A stretch of DNA of 64,000 nucleotides, taken from Larix kaempferi (Eukaryota; Streptophyta; Pinopsida; Pinales; Pinaceae). The notes below the pieces were generated by a model, which saw only the letters and a list, made by a program, of their open reading frames with translations, made no database searches and had not been told where the DNA came from. Of this stretch, positions 34,899 to 48,006 are shown piece after piece. The stretch lies in contig BSBM01000964.1 in the NCBI GenBank assembly GCA_027924585.1, forward strand, positions 2,836,001 to 2,900,000, given 5' to 3'. The stretch's first letter is position 1. Every line of letters begins with the position of its first letter. A program made the position numbers and the translations under genes.

Positions 34899-37070
34899 AA
34901 GTGTTTATGCAAATAGAAGTATATTGTTTTCATGTAAAAGTAAACAAACTTAATTGTATACAGATAAGTTATGCACATTGTTTTGACAGCTGCAAAAATA
35001 ATGTCCAATAAATATCTATTTATGCACACTTTTCTCTTAGTTGCAACATAATATATAAAACAAATCTATAGCATTGGTAGTTGTAGATATTAAAAAACAA
35101 CAAAATACCCTATGTAATTCCATCCTACTATGCAAATAAGTTTTATTTCCCTTTAGGATGCAGGCTAAGCTCTGCTAAAGAAATAGACTAAGTCACAGGA
35201 GATAAATGTCTATCAGACATCCCACCTTAAGTTCTATTACACACATATTTCAAAAGCAAATTAAAGCCTTCCTCTTACTGTGTTGGAATATTAAAGTTAA
35301 CTTTCCAGATACCGTTACAATGAATATGATTGCATGCATAAAGAAAATGCATAAACAAACGCAGTCACATTTCATAAACTGGGGTATTAGTATTTCATTC
35401 ATAAGGGAAGTATAGTTATAAAGCATTTAAACCGTAGAAGAATTAAATGTGCATTTTTCTTTTTAACAACTGCAAAATAAAAGAAATAAATGTATGATTA
35501 AAAGTATGAAAATTGTGGAAATTACTTTTAATCCTTTTAAGACCTGACCATTATGATCCTGGCTTTACCCTAAGGACCTAACCCCTTAGTTCTTGGACGA
35601 TATGGTGGTTACCCTCACAAGGCTCTCTAAGCTTATTGGGTAGCTTCACTCCTTAGTTGTAAACCCTTTTTTTGTAGAATTTCTTGTAGGCAGGGTGGCC
35701 GCATTTCTTTTTGAAACATAAAAGTGAAATCGCAACTTAGTTGTAGGGAAGGCGATCATGGCCCAACTCTATGACGAAACCAGAGAAAGCCTTATGGCCT
35801 GATTACATTTTTTATCCACCAAGCATTGGTACAGCCTCAACAATTACTATTTAGACCGTAAAAAAAAACTTGAGGTCATGTAAGGGTTAGACCCTAGTTT
35901 CTCAATCTAAGAACCCTACATAAGAATATTTTACTCAGACGGGAAATGTATGGAGGAGATGACCCAGTAAACGCTAACATTACTTGAACACAAAATCTAT
36001 CTAGATATATTTTTTTCAATCAATCTCTGAATCTGCATCAGGTCGTGCCCTTAACACATAGTACAAAATTGGAAGATCCTTTCGGCGAAGACCCATAAGC
36101 TCACACATCAATAATTTTTCGAAGAGAAATAATCCTTACACATTTTATAACATGAATTCAGGGTTCGAAACTTATTAAATGAAACATATTAAATTATGTA
36201 CAGAATTTTCAAAATACAATCAATGTTTAACTTAAGCGAACTCTTGCCGCGAGGGCTTACATTTCATTACAGTCCCCTAAGGGTTAAGAAAACCTTACAG
36301 TCCCCTAAGGGTTAAGAAAACCTAGAAACTCTTCATCCTCTGCAGAACGATCAAAAGGTTAGGGCTTGAGTGCTTATCCAAACAGAAGCCATGGCCAACG
36401 ACAAACTTCGCACAACCACCATAGTTGGAGCCACAACCTCTTAAAAGACCCAACACACTACTGATCTTGAGACAAATGCCTTTGAGTCTTATCGGGGTAT
36501 TCGCATCCCATCCTTTCCACAGCTTCTCTCTCTTCATCATGGGCTTACATGTCGACAAACCAGGAAAAGCAAATGGGGGTCAAACCCTATTTTAATGCAA
36601 ATGATGTACAAAACGAAACGTAGCTTTGAAACTATCATAGAAGAAGTTAGTGCAAGCTGAGAGCAGAATGTTTATCACTTACTGGAGTGACTTTGCGAGG
36701 ACAACACAGGAAGTTCATGCAAAGCCTCATCACGTCTCCACAGAATGGAGGCGTCCGAGAGGCCACTCTCCACTCTTAGCATAACAATATAATGATTAGG
36801 TTTAACCAAAAACTTAGGTTTTGGAAGGGTTCCCATATGGAGCAGACACTTGGCATCATCACAGCCTTTACAACTGTCACCCACCACGAATTTGATATTT
36901 TAACCATTCCCTATAGTTTGGAGCGTCGCCTTAAAACTTGTTTGGTCATGACATCAAGTTTATCCCCCTTGGGGAGGCGTGAAGGGAACACCATAGGCCT
37001 TCATCTATATTATAGTTTAACTTGTAACTTTGTTATATTTGATCGATATTCTTAAGTATGATTTTTTCAC
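34899..37070. other. Body of element X, no gene seen
   Basis: AT-rich sequence with only short unsupported frames. A doubled CTTACAGTCCCCTAAGGGTTAAGAAAACC phrase occurs at about 36266-36324. Confidence 0.5.
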
Positions 37071-37075
37071 CCCTT

Positions 37076-40000
37076 TGTAATATCCCAAATTTTTGACTAA
37101 CTATTTCTATTGTTATATTGGGCCACGACCCAAGCACCTATGTTTTATTTTGAGTATTGGGCATGAGCCCTGGCACCTATTATTTATTCTTTTATATATT
37201 GACATACTGGGCATGGACCCTGACTGACTTCCTTATTTCAATGTATACTGGGCGAGGAGGCCCTAATGTTTGAATGATGTGCCTTAGCTTTGATACGGGT
37301 ACAAACTCTAATATACTGAGATGATCTTTTGTTACTTACTGTGCAGAGCTATGATTCTACATGATTGACTTATGAGTGTGTTGAGCATGGACTTAGAAAC
37401 ACACAGATGACCTACATATTGGGCATAAGCCTCGATGTACCTAGAGGAATGTTTATGTACTGGGAGTAAGCCCTGATGTACATTAAGTGTTGGGCATAAG
37501 CACTGGCGCACTCCAAGCTTGATAATTGAATACCAGATCCGAGGCTACTTGAATATTCTAGATGTGCCTCACAACCACATTCTAGCACAAGTGTTGAGCA
37601 GGAAGCTCTGGAATTGCACTAGCATAACGCCAATGTGAAAGTGTTGAGTTAAAAAGCTCTAAAGAGCACTTGGAGTTACTAAATATCAAAGTGTTGAGTC
37701 AGAAAGACTCTGAATAGCACTTTTACTTTCATCACATTTATTTAATTTGGTTAAGTGATTCATTTGTTATCTATCATCAAATATTGCGGGAACTACCATG
37801 TTAAACGAGGGAATCTAACATGCAAGAGAGAGACTAGAGGTGCCTATCCAAGCTTACCAAAAGACTGTCCAAAGAATTGGACCTTGTCCTTAAAAGTTAA
37901 AAGAAGTATCATGTAAAGATACTTAATTAAACAAAAGATAATTACCACCACTTAAAAGCATAGATTGACTAATAGTAATCTTCTATGATTAACATGTATA
38001 AAGGCCTCAAGGCTAATATTATTATTAAGAGCTTTAATAATAATATTGATGTATTTATTTGGGAACTATATTTATTTTATATAGTTTATACATTATTTTA
38101 ATGTATTAATAGTTGAGTTGAAATATAATTATTGTTATTATAATTATCATAAAAAGATTTAAATCAAAATCACTTATAGTTAAAACAATTAAAAAGTCCT
38201 AGTTCAAAGAGGACTAGATATTTATTAAATAATATCTTTCAACTATTAATTATTTAATTTAAAGAAACGAATTATTCCAACAGTCATAATTTGAGACTCC
38301 CCTACAAAAGAGGGCAGATCCCAAGGTTTGGGGATCATCTTTTTCTCATTATCATTCCTTTATGGTAAGTAGAGAGAATTTTTCCGCTCCAAGAAACTAA
38401 ATCAGCCCTATACAAATTCCCAGATCTGAACCAGCAGTGAACCTAGGACCTCTATCTCTTATTGCATGTTGGAACCAGCTCAGGGGGATCCATACAGAAC
38501 CAAAAATGGTTGTAGGATCATGGTTGGGAGGAACATGGTAGCCTTAAGCTTATCCAGCTAAGGAATCATTCTAACAGGTCAGCTAAGCATAACAGGTTTT
38601 ACAATAATTATTGTTTGAGTGTGCAGGCTACCACAGGAGAGGAGCAAATCACAAGGCAACCAGGTATGAATTATTAAACCAACTATTTCAAGTTATGTTG
38701 GCATCTAGGCATTTAGTTAGGCTTGTTATTAAAGTATTGATTTCCCTAATTATTTACAACATTACTTCCCTCATGGAGCAAGGGCTTTTAGGGCATAGGC
38801 TCTCAGGTTGAATTCTTTATAAATGTAGAACTGTATGCCTAGAATTTTTATTTAAACTCAGAAACTATAATTTAGATGTCTGCAAAATGTCTAGCAGGCA
38901 TAGTTAGACTAGCCTGTGCTAGACATCCATGCAAAAACTTAAACCTAGAGTCCTTTCTCTATCGATTTTAAACATCAGAGTTATTTTCTTCCTGGCAACA
39001 TTATTTATATAGATTGCTTCCAGACTCATACTTACGTTCTGGTTTTAGTTCTTTTACCCTTATAAAAATCTAGGAAGATAGACACAGTCAAGTTAGAACT
39101 TCTTAACTTTTCTTATAAACAAAAATTATATTTTCCATAACTTTCTTCCAGAATCGTATCAATTACATTACACTTTAGGAAGAACAGTTTATGCAGATTT
39201 ACAACATTTTCAAATATCAACGAAAATGCAACAAGCACTTTAGGGATTGAATCACACAACAAACAAGTAATACCTATCAGCACCTACAGTATCGTTTTCC
39301 CTAAACATAGCACATTTCACTAAGGTTGGGTTCAAACCTGATTCACTTGACCATATAGTCAAACCTTGACGAGTATGCACTCTTCTCTTTCCAACCCAGA
39401 ATTAAACTATGTGGTTAATAGTTCCAGAATGTAAATGAAAAAGATGGATCTGAGTTTTCGAAACTTAATATTAATTCATCAATCAATCCCTTATTTACTA
39501 TAACGAAAAATGCATTTGGAATTTAGGGCTTACGACTTTAAAACCCTCAATAAGATATCTACACATCCAGGAAGAGTCGTAAGGCTTAGACTGTCATGAA
39601 TTTCATTTTAAACATCCTATCACTAGCTACACTATAGTGTTGTAGTATTATTTCGTCAATCAACCTGTCAACCCACAACCACTAACTTTAAGTACGCAGA
39701 CGCAGACATAGATTAATGTTGAATAATACCATAAATTGAAAGGAAGTAATACTTCAATATTTACTTTTACATTTCTTTTAGCATGTCATACCATAGGTCA
39801 AGAGGTTGAATCCTCTTATCAATTTCTTATAAATCGTGCCAACCCAAAACCTGTCAATACAAAGTATTTAAGCTACAGATTCATCTTTTTAACCAAGTTA
39901 GAAATTGGACAGTGGCACTATTAGTATCTTACATATCTAGGAGGCCTTTTCATTACCAAATTGACTGCATAAAGAATTGGAGCAACGACGACACAGACAG

Positions 40001-40804
40001 GATGTGAATCTGGGCATCACCATAGACATTCCATAGAAATCAAAACGTAGAACTAAATAAGACTGAAAATCATATAGTAAATTATGCAGAGGCACCTTTA
40101 AAACCCTACATATTAAATTCCCATGTACAGAGTTCATTTAAGAAAGCGAAGACCAGTATTTACGAATAAGACCCAATTTATTCTATGGGCATTTCAATCC
40201 ACTACAAACAGCTTAGGTTCTCCATACGAGCCGAATGGAAAAATATTACATTTAAAACCAGAAACCCTCCTCATTATATCGCTTCTCCATCAAAACAATA
40301 GATTCATATAAGTTCATTAATCGGTCCAGCCAAAGGAGACCATCTTAGGATTTTCCCAAAAGTTACAGTGAGCCTTTAGGCTAACACGAAATTCTGACTA
40401 GCAAGGTAATACTCCCTCCAAAGATACAAGAGGCAGAAGCAAGGGTTTGGGAAACCTACACTTACCATTTTTCAAGGCATTCAAATGCTAGGGTTTCAAG
40501 ATAACTGGTAACAACCCACGTAGAGCATAAACGTATCCAACCTGCCACGAAAACATCACAACGCGGTTAAAACAAGACACATAATAGATACAAGTTAAAA
40601 ATTAAATTGAGAATGGGCTTGGATTATACCTATAGCTTTCGTCTCCCCCTCTGCACCTTCATTCAAAAGAGCCAATGAGTGCTAAGACCACGAGCAAATC
40701 TCAGGTCAGAGCATAGAGCTCTCAGGCACAACCAGCACTTAACATAACCCAGGTGAACCACGAGAATGACAAATTTGTTTATGTAAAACCCAAGGGAAAG
40801 CCCT
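37076..40804 (+). repeat. RLG-B 5' LTR, first part
   Basis: 3.7 kb, aligns to 52376-56100. Interrupted at GCCCT by RLC-B. Contains repeats of a GTATTGGGCATRAGCCCTGG phrase near the start (37125-37510) and of AAAGTGTTGAGTYARAAAG at 37640-37700. No gene seen. Confidence 0.95.
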
Positions 40805-41446
40805 TGTTAGTTTTTCAGAAATTTCAATCTGATCTAGGATCTTAACTAAGAGAATAACATGTACAACATATCTACAGCATATCAATCATGGACACAATAA
40901 TGCAAGCACACAAGAGACACAGAGTTTCACCGGAGAAAACCAAGAAGGTGAAAAAACCTCACAACTTCCTCAGAGATAGATAGAGCAATGATACAACCCA
41001 AGTACAAGAGATAGTCCTCCTAGCAGCAGCTTCTCCTCATCCACTAGTGCGCCACTCTCCAATGAGTGTGTGAGTGAGACGTGAATGATCAAATAGAGTG
41101 CCTCCCACACTCTATTTATACTTGACTTGACTTGCCTAATAACCTTTACTAGGTAAGCCTTAACTTAACCACATAACATAATGCTTACAGGGCCAAACCC
41201 CAATAGGGTGGTCTAATAACCCTTTAACCCACATGACTTATATAGGGCCAACCCCAACAAGGTGGTGTAATAACCCATCAAGTATAATTTATGACACTTA
41301 CAATATAAATGACTACACTTCCTTATAGAGGAATAATAACATCTCTATAGGATTACAAGCACTTACATATAGAGGAATAATAGCATCTCTATAGGAATAC
41401 AATATACATATATAAAATACATTCTGAAGTTACAAACACATCAACA
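40805..41446 (-). repeat. RLC-B 3' LTR
   Basis: 642 bp, pairs with 47366-48006. Confidence 0.95.
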
Positions 41447-41458
41447 CTCCCTCTTAAC
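41447..41458 (-). other. RLC-B polypurine tract
   Basis: Minus strand GTTAAGAGGGAG directly before the 3' LTR. Confidence 0.85.
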
Positions 41459-41699
41459 TAGGAAGGTATTTCTCGACACAGGTCCTCTAGCACAAGTCTT
41501 CTTCTCTGGATCATTGTCACTGGATCATCGTCATCGAGTCATGATCATCGTCACAACTGCTACTATCTCAATCAATCTCCAATCTACTCGTCATAGGAAG
41601 TTCTACAGAGCCAAGCCTTTTTCATGCTGGATGTAGGCCCACCACCTGCAGGTGTTCATCATCACTAGCCATACTGTGGAATCCTTAGGACTTATTACA

Positions 41700-42238
41700 T
41701 GCATCGCAATGCCTCGAAAGAGTATCCCATGACCATTTATGTGCTGAAGCACGACCGACAAGATATCCCAGGTCTACTTATATGTCACCCCCACCACAAT
41801 GCCTCGAAAGAGCACCCCAAGGTTTATTACAGCCACACAGCCCAACCTATTAGATCTCCCAAGTCTACTTACATGTGGTCACCACAATGCCTCAAAAGAG
41901 AATCCCAGCAGTTATTACGGGCACACAACCCAACCTATCGGATCTCCCAAGTCTACTTATATGTGGTCATGACAATTCCTTGAAAGAGAATCCCAAGACT
42001 TATTATGGGTACACAGCCCAACCTATCGGATCACCCAGGTCTACTTATATGCCATAGGACAATGCCTCGAAAGAGCATCCCAAGACTTATTACGGGCACA
42101 CAGTCCAACCTATTGGATCTCCCAAGTCTACTTATATGTCCTCCCAGAGCAATGCCTCGAAAGAGAATCCTAGGACTGATTACAGGCACATAGCCCAACC
42201 TATCGGATCTCCTAGGTCTACTTATATGCTCATCTGCA
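41700..42238. repeat. RLC-B minisatellite block (about 88 bp, 6 units)
   Basis: Units start with ATGCCTCGAAAGAG at about 41709, 41799, 41887, 41975, 42062 and 42152. Each carries GGATCTCCCAAGTCTACTTA. The small frames across it are artefacts. Confidence 0.9.
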
Positions 42239-43010
42239 CAACCTATCCACGGCCACAGAGTATCAACCTGATACTCACCATACATCATCTTGATGTACAT
42301 GATCATCTTGATCATCATCATAGCATCGTCCTGATGCATATCATCTAGAGTATCATCCTGATACACATGATCATCCTGATCACTGTCACTGCATCGTCCT
42401 GATGCATGTCATCCAGAGCATTGCCCTAATACTCATCGCATATGATCATCCTGATCATCGTCACTGCATCATCCTGATGCATGTCATCTAGAGCATCATC
42501 CTAATACTCATCACATATGATCCTCCTGATCATCATCATATCATCATCCTGATGTATATCATCTGGAGCAACACCTAAAGGTCATCATCCATGATCATCC
42601 TGATCATTCAATGCATCCACCTTATGCATACCAAGTATCTACTTGATACATATCATCATACATGATCTACCTGATGATACAATGTATCAACATGATACAT
42701 TCACAAATACATGATCCACCTGATCATACAATGTATCCACCTGATACATATACAAATCCATGATCCAACTGATCATATCAAGCATCCAACATGATGCATA
42801 CACAAATACATGATCCAACTGATCATACAAAGCATCCAACATGATGCATATACAAATACATTATCCAACTAATCATACAAAGCATCCAACATGATGCATA
42901 TACATATAGATGATCCAATTGATCATAACGAGCATCTAGCATGCATATACATATACATGATCCAACTAATCATAACAAGCATCCAACATGATGCATACAG
43001 AGTAGTAACT
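42239..43010. repeat. RLC-B mini-hairpin array
   Basis: The richest example of the array: at least 18 short hairpins in 770 bases. Stems differ but stay paired, e.g. GAGTATC-AACCT-GATACTC, TGATC-ATCCT-GATCA, TGCATC-GTCCT-GATGCA, ATGTATC-CACCT-GATACAT. From about 42760 the array becomes a regular unit of about 56 bp with a GATC and a GCATC hairpin each. Confidence 0.9.
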
Positions 43011-43110
43011 GGAGCATCGTCCTGATGCTCATCATCCAACGCTTACATCCACAACCATGGGAAGGATCCTCCTCTCACCATGCTTGGAATGGCACCTGCA
43101 AATGTGTCCA

Positions 43111-43637
43111 TCACTTCTTCCTCAAAGTGTCATCAATCTGAAGAACACCAAGCCTCTCTTTGAAGTACTCAAACTTCACTCTGGCTAGTGGTCTCATCAA
43201 CACATCTGTAACCTGCTCATCTGTCGCAACATACAAGAGCTTCGCTACTCGTCTCTGCATCATATCCCTGATATCATGATATTTGATCTCAATGTGCTTC
43301 GACCTGTCGTGGAACATCGGGTTCTCAGATAGCTTCACACAACTCTGGTTGTCACAAAAAAATACCAGTAGCCTCCAAAGGAAGATCAAATAGCTCAAAT
43401 AGTAGCTTCCTCAGCCATACTACCTCACAAGTAGATGAACAAGCTGCAACATACTCTGTCTCATCTGTACTCAGTGCTACGTAGGACTACTTCCTGCTAA
43501 ACCAAGAGATCACACCTGATCCCATACTGAAGCAGCACCCAAAAGTTATCTTCCTATCTCCAGCACTGCTTGCCCAATCTGAATCAACATAACCTTGCAG
43601 GTTAAACTTTTGATTCACATCATACTTGAGACCATAA
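43111..43637 (-). pseudogene. RLC-B RNase H
   Basis: Copia RNase H remnants: SDWAS near 43570, a DNQSCVKLSENPMF block and the HIEIKYHDIRD tail in the open piece 43398-43111. Several frame breaks lie between them, including a stop after SWFSRK. The domain ends about 1.65 kb before the 3' LTR. Confidence 0.8.
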
Positions 43638-44600
43638 TCAATTGTACCCTTCAAGTACCTCAAAATATGATTTTACAGCAACCAAGTGAACACCTCTGGG
43701 ATCCGTCAGGAACTGGATCAATGTGTTTACCGCAAAGCAGATATCTGGTCTCGTGTTCGTCAGGTACATCAAGGACCCAATCATCTGATGATACATCGTG
43801 ACATCAACTAGATTGGATGAAGCATCACATAGAAGCTTCAGGTTTGATTCCATAAGTGTGGCCATGGCCTTGCAGTCCATCATCCCAAATCTCTTCAGGA
43901 TCTCTACTGCATACTTCCCTTGTCCAAGGAAGATTCCATCTACACTCTGCCACACCTCCATGCCTAGGAAATAGTGCATCATCCCCAAGTCCTTCATCTC
44001 AAACTCGATAGTAAGCTTCCTCTTCATATCGGCAATCAATCTATCCTCACCTGTAACAAATAGGTCATCCACATACAAAAGTAGTATCACTAGATTTCCT
44101 TCCTCAACCTTGTAGTAAAGGTTGGAATCCGCTTTACTCTTGCTAAAGCCTAAACTGGATAGAAAGTTGTCTATCCTACCATACCAAGTCCTAGGAGCTT
44201 GCTTCAAGCCATACAAGGCTTTCTTCAACCTGCACACCTATGACTCCCTGTCATGTGTCTCAAAACCAAGTGGCTGCTCCACATACACTTCCTCCTTGAC
44301 TACACCATTCAAGAAAGCTGTCTTGACATCCATCTAGTGTATCTTCCATTTCATCACTGCAGCCAGGGCAAGTACTGATCTGATGTAAGTGTACTTGGCT
44401 ATAGGTGCAAAAGTCTCTTCATAGTCAATTCCCTCTTTCTGAGAGAAGCCACGAGCTACAAACCTCGCTTTGTATTTTTCTATGCTACCATCTACAGCAT
44501 GCTTGATCTTGTAGATCCACTTGGAAGTTACAACAGATTTCCCTTTAGGTCTTGGGACTACATCCCAAACATCATTCTTCATGATCTACTAGTACTCCTC
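43638..44600 (-). pseudogene. RLC-B reverse transcriptase
   Basis: Open pieces 44582-44334 and 44237-43638. Visible blocks: KNDVWDVVPRPKGK, ARGFSQKEGIDYEETFAP, KALYGLKQAPRTWY, intact LLLYVDDLFVTG, MHYFLGMEVWQ. Between the pieces, TAG follows WKIH at the same codon as in RLC-A, and another TAG lies just before VCRLKKA. Close kin of the RLC-A enzyme. Catalytic residues are kept although the polyprotein is not continuous. Confidence 0.9.
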
Positions 44601-46080
44601 AATCATGGCATTCTTCTTGAATCCTGGGAACTTCAATATCTTCAATAGATAACTTTGTTGTTGAACAAATGTTGTAGTCCTTCTTTTTTAGGTGATGGTA
44701 TATGATCTTTCCTACAAAACAAGTTAAAATGCATGATTAGAAACATCTCATAGTTTTTAGAACAAATTCGTACACATAAATAAATATGTCATACAGTCAT
44801 GCAATTATCTTAGCCAATGCTTCAATACAACATTTATCCATATCCCGTAACTTTCTAGTTTCCTTCCAATCTCTAGCAGAACATCGTTAAGAGTGTGCAC
44901 AACTCCGAACATGTCAGCAAAGAGGTTTCATTCTAGATAAGTAGCAATGGAATGTTGTACAGTGCCATAGACCACATACCCATCACATGCATATTAGTAG
45001 TATATTGTTCATTAATGCAATTATTCTAATATGCATAATACACACCCTAAGTCTAGGAACGTAAGCATATACATCATTGAACAATATTATTTAAACAAAC
45101 AAATATGCAAGAAATGACAATTCAAATACTTATCTTTGTTTGGTTTGTAGGGTGGACTCCCTCTCAATATTTGCTTCCTTGTAGGAACTATTCAAGTGTG
45201 CTCCCTCTTGATCTTTGCTTCCTAGATTACCTGTCCTTGAACTTATATCCATCATCGATCACTTATGCATACTTACTAGTATCATCATTGTGTTATCCTC
45301 GAGGTCTCATACATACATTCATTAGTATAATCTCAATACTATCAAACACAATAATCTTAAACATGTATAGTCACATTTCAAACACAAATAATAAACATTA
45401 GTATTCAAGGTTTCAGGGAATACTTCTTTTACTCATGCATATTCTTTATTTGACCAAAGGACTTTTTTGGTTAGTCATATCATCAATCAAGGTAAGAGAC
45501 ATAATATGCATAAACCCTTGATTACTTACATTTCTAACTTCATGAATAATCATTATCAACCATACAACAGTATAAGATCCTAACACAAGGTAGGATTCTA
45601 ACTTGATATAGGAAAAAACATACCTTGTTATCATATTTGCTAGTTATGTCTAGCAATGTCTTCTTGTTCTCTTCAATGACTTGTGCTAGTAACCTGCATA
45701 TCTCATAGGTTAATCATTGTACAACCAAATTATGCATACCTCGTAAGTAGAGCTTATATGTGATCCGTGACAATGGATGAATCTTTTTCTTCATTTCACC
45801 ATGGTCATATGTTCTTGAACTAGAACATGATTTGTCTTTCTTGATGTACCTTTCATGTTACCGGACAACATCAACCTCATACAATACCACAATTCCTTAG
45901 TACAATCATCAGTGTTATAACCTTAATCAATGAATATCTTCTATCATGCATTCATATTTTTATTAAGGTGATACAACAAGTCTAATATTAATAAAGATTG
46001 TACTAACCTTAATGATGACAAACATATCATAAACTTAATCATGAATAGAATTCGAAACATACCTAAAAGTCATACCTATT
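44601..46080 (-). other. RLC-B internal replacement, no recognisable gene
   Basis: Where protease, integrase and most of gag should be, there is AT-rich sequence of unknown origin. The frame 45105-45401 is on the wrong strand and shows no motif. A CTCCCTCTHRATVTTTGCTTCCT phrase occurs twice (45169 and 45201 areas). Confidence 0.6.
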
Positions 46081-46245
46081 GAGATTGCTTGTAATCTTCT
46101 TATCTAAGGCCTTAGCCTCATCTCCCTCTGAAACAGGAACTTCTTCACTTATGCAGGTGACCAATCCATTCTCTTCTAGGATTAACCCAATCCACTTTGA
46201 TTTGTTGAAACTAGATCTCGAGTTGGCTTGCGTTTTGTCAGAGAA
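46081..46245 (-). pseudogene. RLC-B gag N-terminal fragment
   Basis: Minus-strand translation gives an ILEENGLV..EEVP segment that matches the ILEENELD..EDIP segment of RLC-A gag. Only about 50 codons remain. Confidence 0.65.
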
Positions 46246-47353
46246 ACCCTAAAAAAATTCAAACTTTGAATTTCAAACTTCTGAAAGGATAGAAAGATGC
46301 GCCTTGATGAGATGATCAACCTAGTATACTCATAATTTGAAAACTGCAAAGTTTCACCCCTCAAATTTGCTTTTCAATATTTTGGATTCACTTGGGAGGA
46401 CCCTGAATTAGGGTTTGAGTTTCCCGGAGCTTCACCCAACCAAATTGTTTGATCCAAAGCTCTAAACTTTGATTTTTCGAAGGAGCTTCCAAATATGGTC
46501 ACAAATTCCAAAAAATCCCATTTTTGCAGAAGCCCTAATTTTTCACCTTTCCGATCAAAGTCACGAACTAGGGTTTAATCAAGCCCGGCCTTCTTCCCAA
46601 CCAAAAAATTTGATCTTGCTCTCTAAATTTCAATTTTGATGAGGAGCATCTAGCCGTGGTCTCCGATTACAAAAATTCCAACTTTCTCTGAAACCCTAAA
46701 TTCCCGGAGCCATGAATGAAGGTGCCCAAAATCCAATTCCGTTTTGACAAAAATATACAACTGATTGTTTCAAGTGTAACTTTGAAATTTCGGATCTACA
46801 GGGTCTGAAAATTCTTCCTATGGTATCCTGACCTGTTAACTTTCCAACCCCATAGGTCTGACCTCAAATGGATTCCCTGAGAGAGAGTTATTCCAAGTGT
46901 CACAATGTGACCTGTTTATGGGATAAAATAGGAGATCAAACTTGTACGGAGTGCCACGTGTCACTGGTTCAATTTCGGCCTCTGAAAATTGTACCTACGA
47001 AAGTACAGTCCGTTCCCTACTTGACACATTTTACAAAATTTCATTTGGAGCTTCCTAGCCCAATTTGTGACCTTTTTTCCTAGGTCACATGTTTATGACT
47101 GAGATCTGGAAGAGGAAAAGACCCTATATTGTACAGATTATAAATCTGAAGGTACAACGAATTAGAGGCTCTCCTTCGGTCACAAGGTACACGGGGATCT
47201 TTTCTTTGACTTGTAAGGTTTTTAGATCCTGAAACTTCTCCATAATGAATTTATAGTGAAAGTGCTACGATGACTGGTTTTTTCTATATCAAGCCCTAGC
47301 TTCGCAAGTGCAACAAGTGTCATAAATGCCATACCATGCCTTCTTTCATGCTA
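46246..47353 (-). other. RLC-B untranslated leader
   Basis: About 1.1 kb between the gag remnant and the primer binding site. Parts resemble the RLC-A leader (TGCGCCTTGATGAG, AGGGTTTGAGTTTCCCG). No gene seen. Confidence 0.65.
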
Positions 47354-47365
47354 GCTCTGATACCA
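47354..47365 (-). other. RLC-B primer binding site
   Basis: Minus strand TGGTATCAGAGC, full initiator methionine tRNA match, abutting the 5' LTR. Confidence 0.95.
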
Positions 47366-48006
47366 TGTTAGTTTTTCAGAAATTTCAATCTGATTTAGGA
47401 TCTTAACTAATAGAATAACATGAACAACATATCTACAACATATGAATCATGGACACAATAATGCAAGCACACAAGAGACACAGAGTTTCACCGGGGAAAA
47501 CCAAGAAGGTGAAAAAACCCCGCAACTTCCTCAGAGATAGATAGAGCAATGATACAACCCAAGTACAAGAGATAGTCCTCCTAGAAGCAAGTTCTCCTCC
47601 TCCACTATTGCGCCACTCTCCAATGAGTGTGTCAGTGAGAAGTGAATGATCAAACAGAGTGCCTCCCGCACTCTATTTATACTTGACTTGACTTGCCTAA
47701 AAACCTTTACTAGGTCGGCCTTAACTTAACCTCATAACATAATGCTGAGAGGGCCGACCCCCAATAGGGTGGTCTAATAACCCTTTAACCCACATGACTT
47801 ATACAGGGTCGACTCCAACAAGGTGGTCTAATAACTCATCAAGTATAAGTTACAACACTTACAAAATAAATGACGACACTTCCGTATAGAGGAATAATAA
47901 CATCTCTATAGGAATACAAGCACTTCGTATAGAGGAATAATAACATATCTATAGGAATACAATATACCTATATGAAATACATTCCGAAGTTACAAATACA
48001 TCAACA
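47366..48006 (-). repeat. RLC-B 5' LTR
   Basis: 641 bp, pairs with 40805-41446. Confidence 0.95.
47673..47837 (-). promoter_or_regulatory. RLC-B LTR promoter with duplicated motif pair
   Basis: TATAAATAG at 47681-47673 (minus). The GGGTCGGCCC plus TTATTAGACCACC pair occurs twice upstream in element direction, at 47751-47773 and 47806-47837. Confidence 0.6.

Larger units (their letters stand above)
40805..48006 (-). mobile_element. RLC-B: Copia element inserted in RLG-B LTR
   Basis: LTRs 40805-41446 and 47366-48006 (642 and 641 bp, TGTTAGTTTTTC...TCAACA). Target duplication GCCCT before and ACGCT after; the empty site in the other RLG-B LTR (ACCCT at about 56100) shows both are mutated copies of the same bases. 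RT and RNase H are present, but gag is reduced to a fragment and protease and integrase are missing, replaced by about 1.5 kb of unrelated sequence. This is the youngest layer of the main nest by position. Confidence 0.95.

Noticed and set aside
38611-38811. 66-codon frame conserved at 53911-54111
   Set aside because: The two copies lie in the two LTRs of RLG-B, so conservation reflects duplication, not selection.
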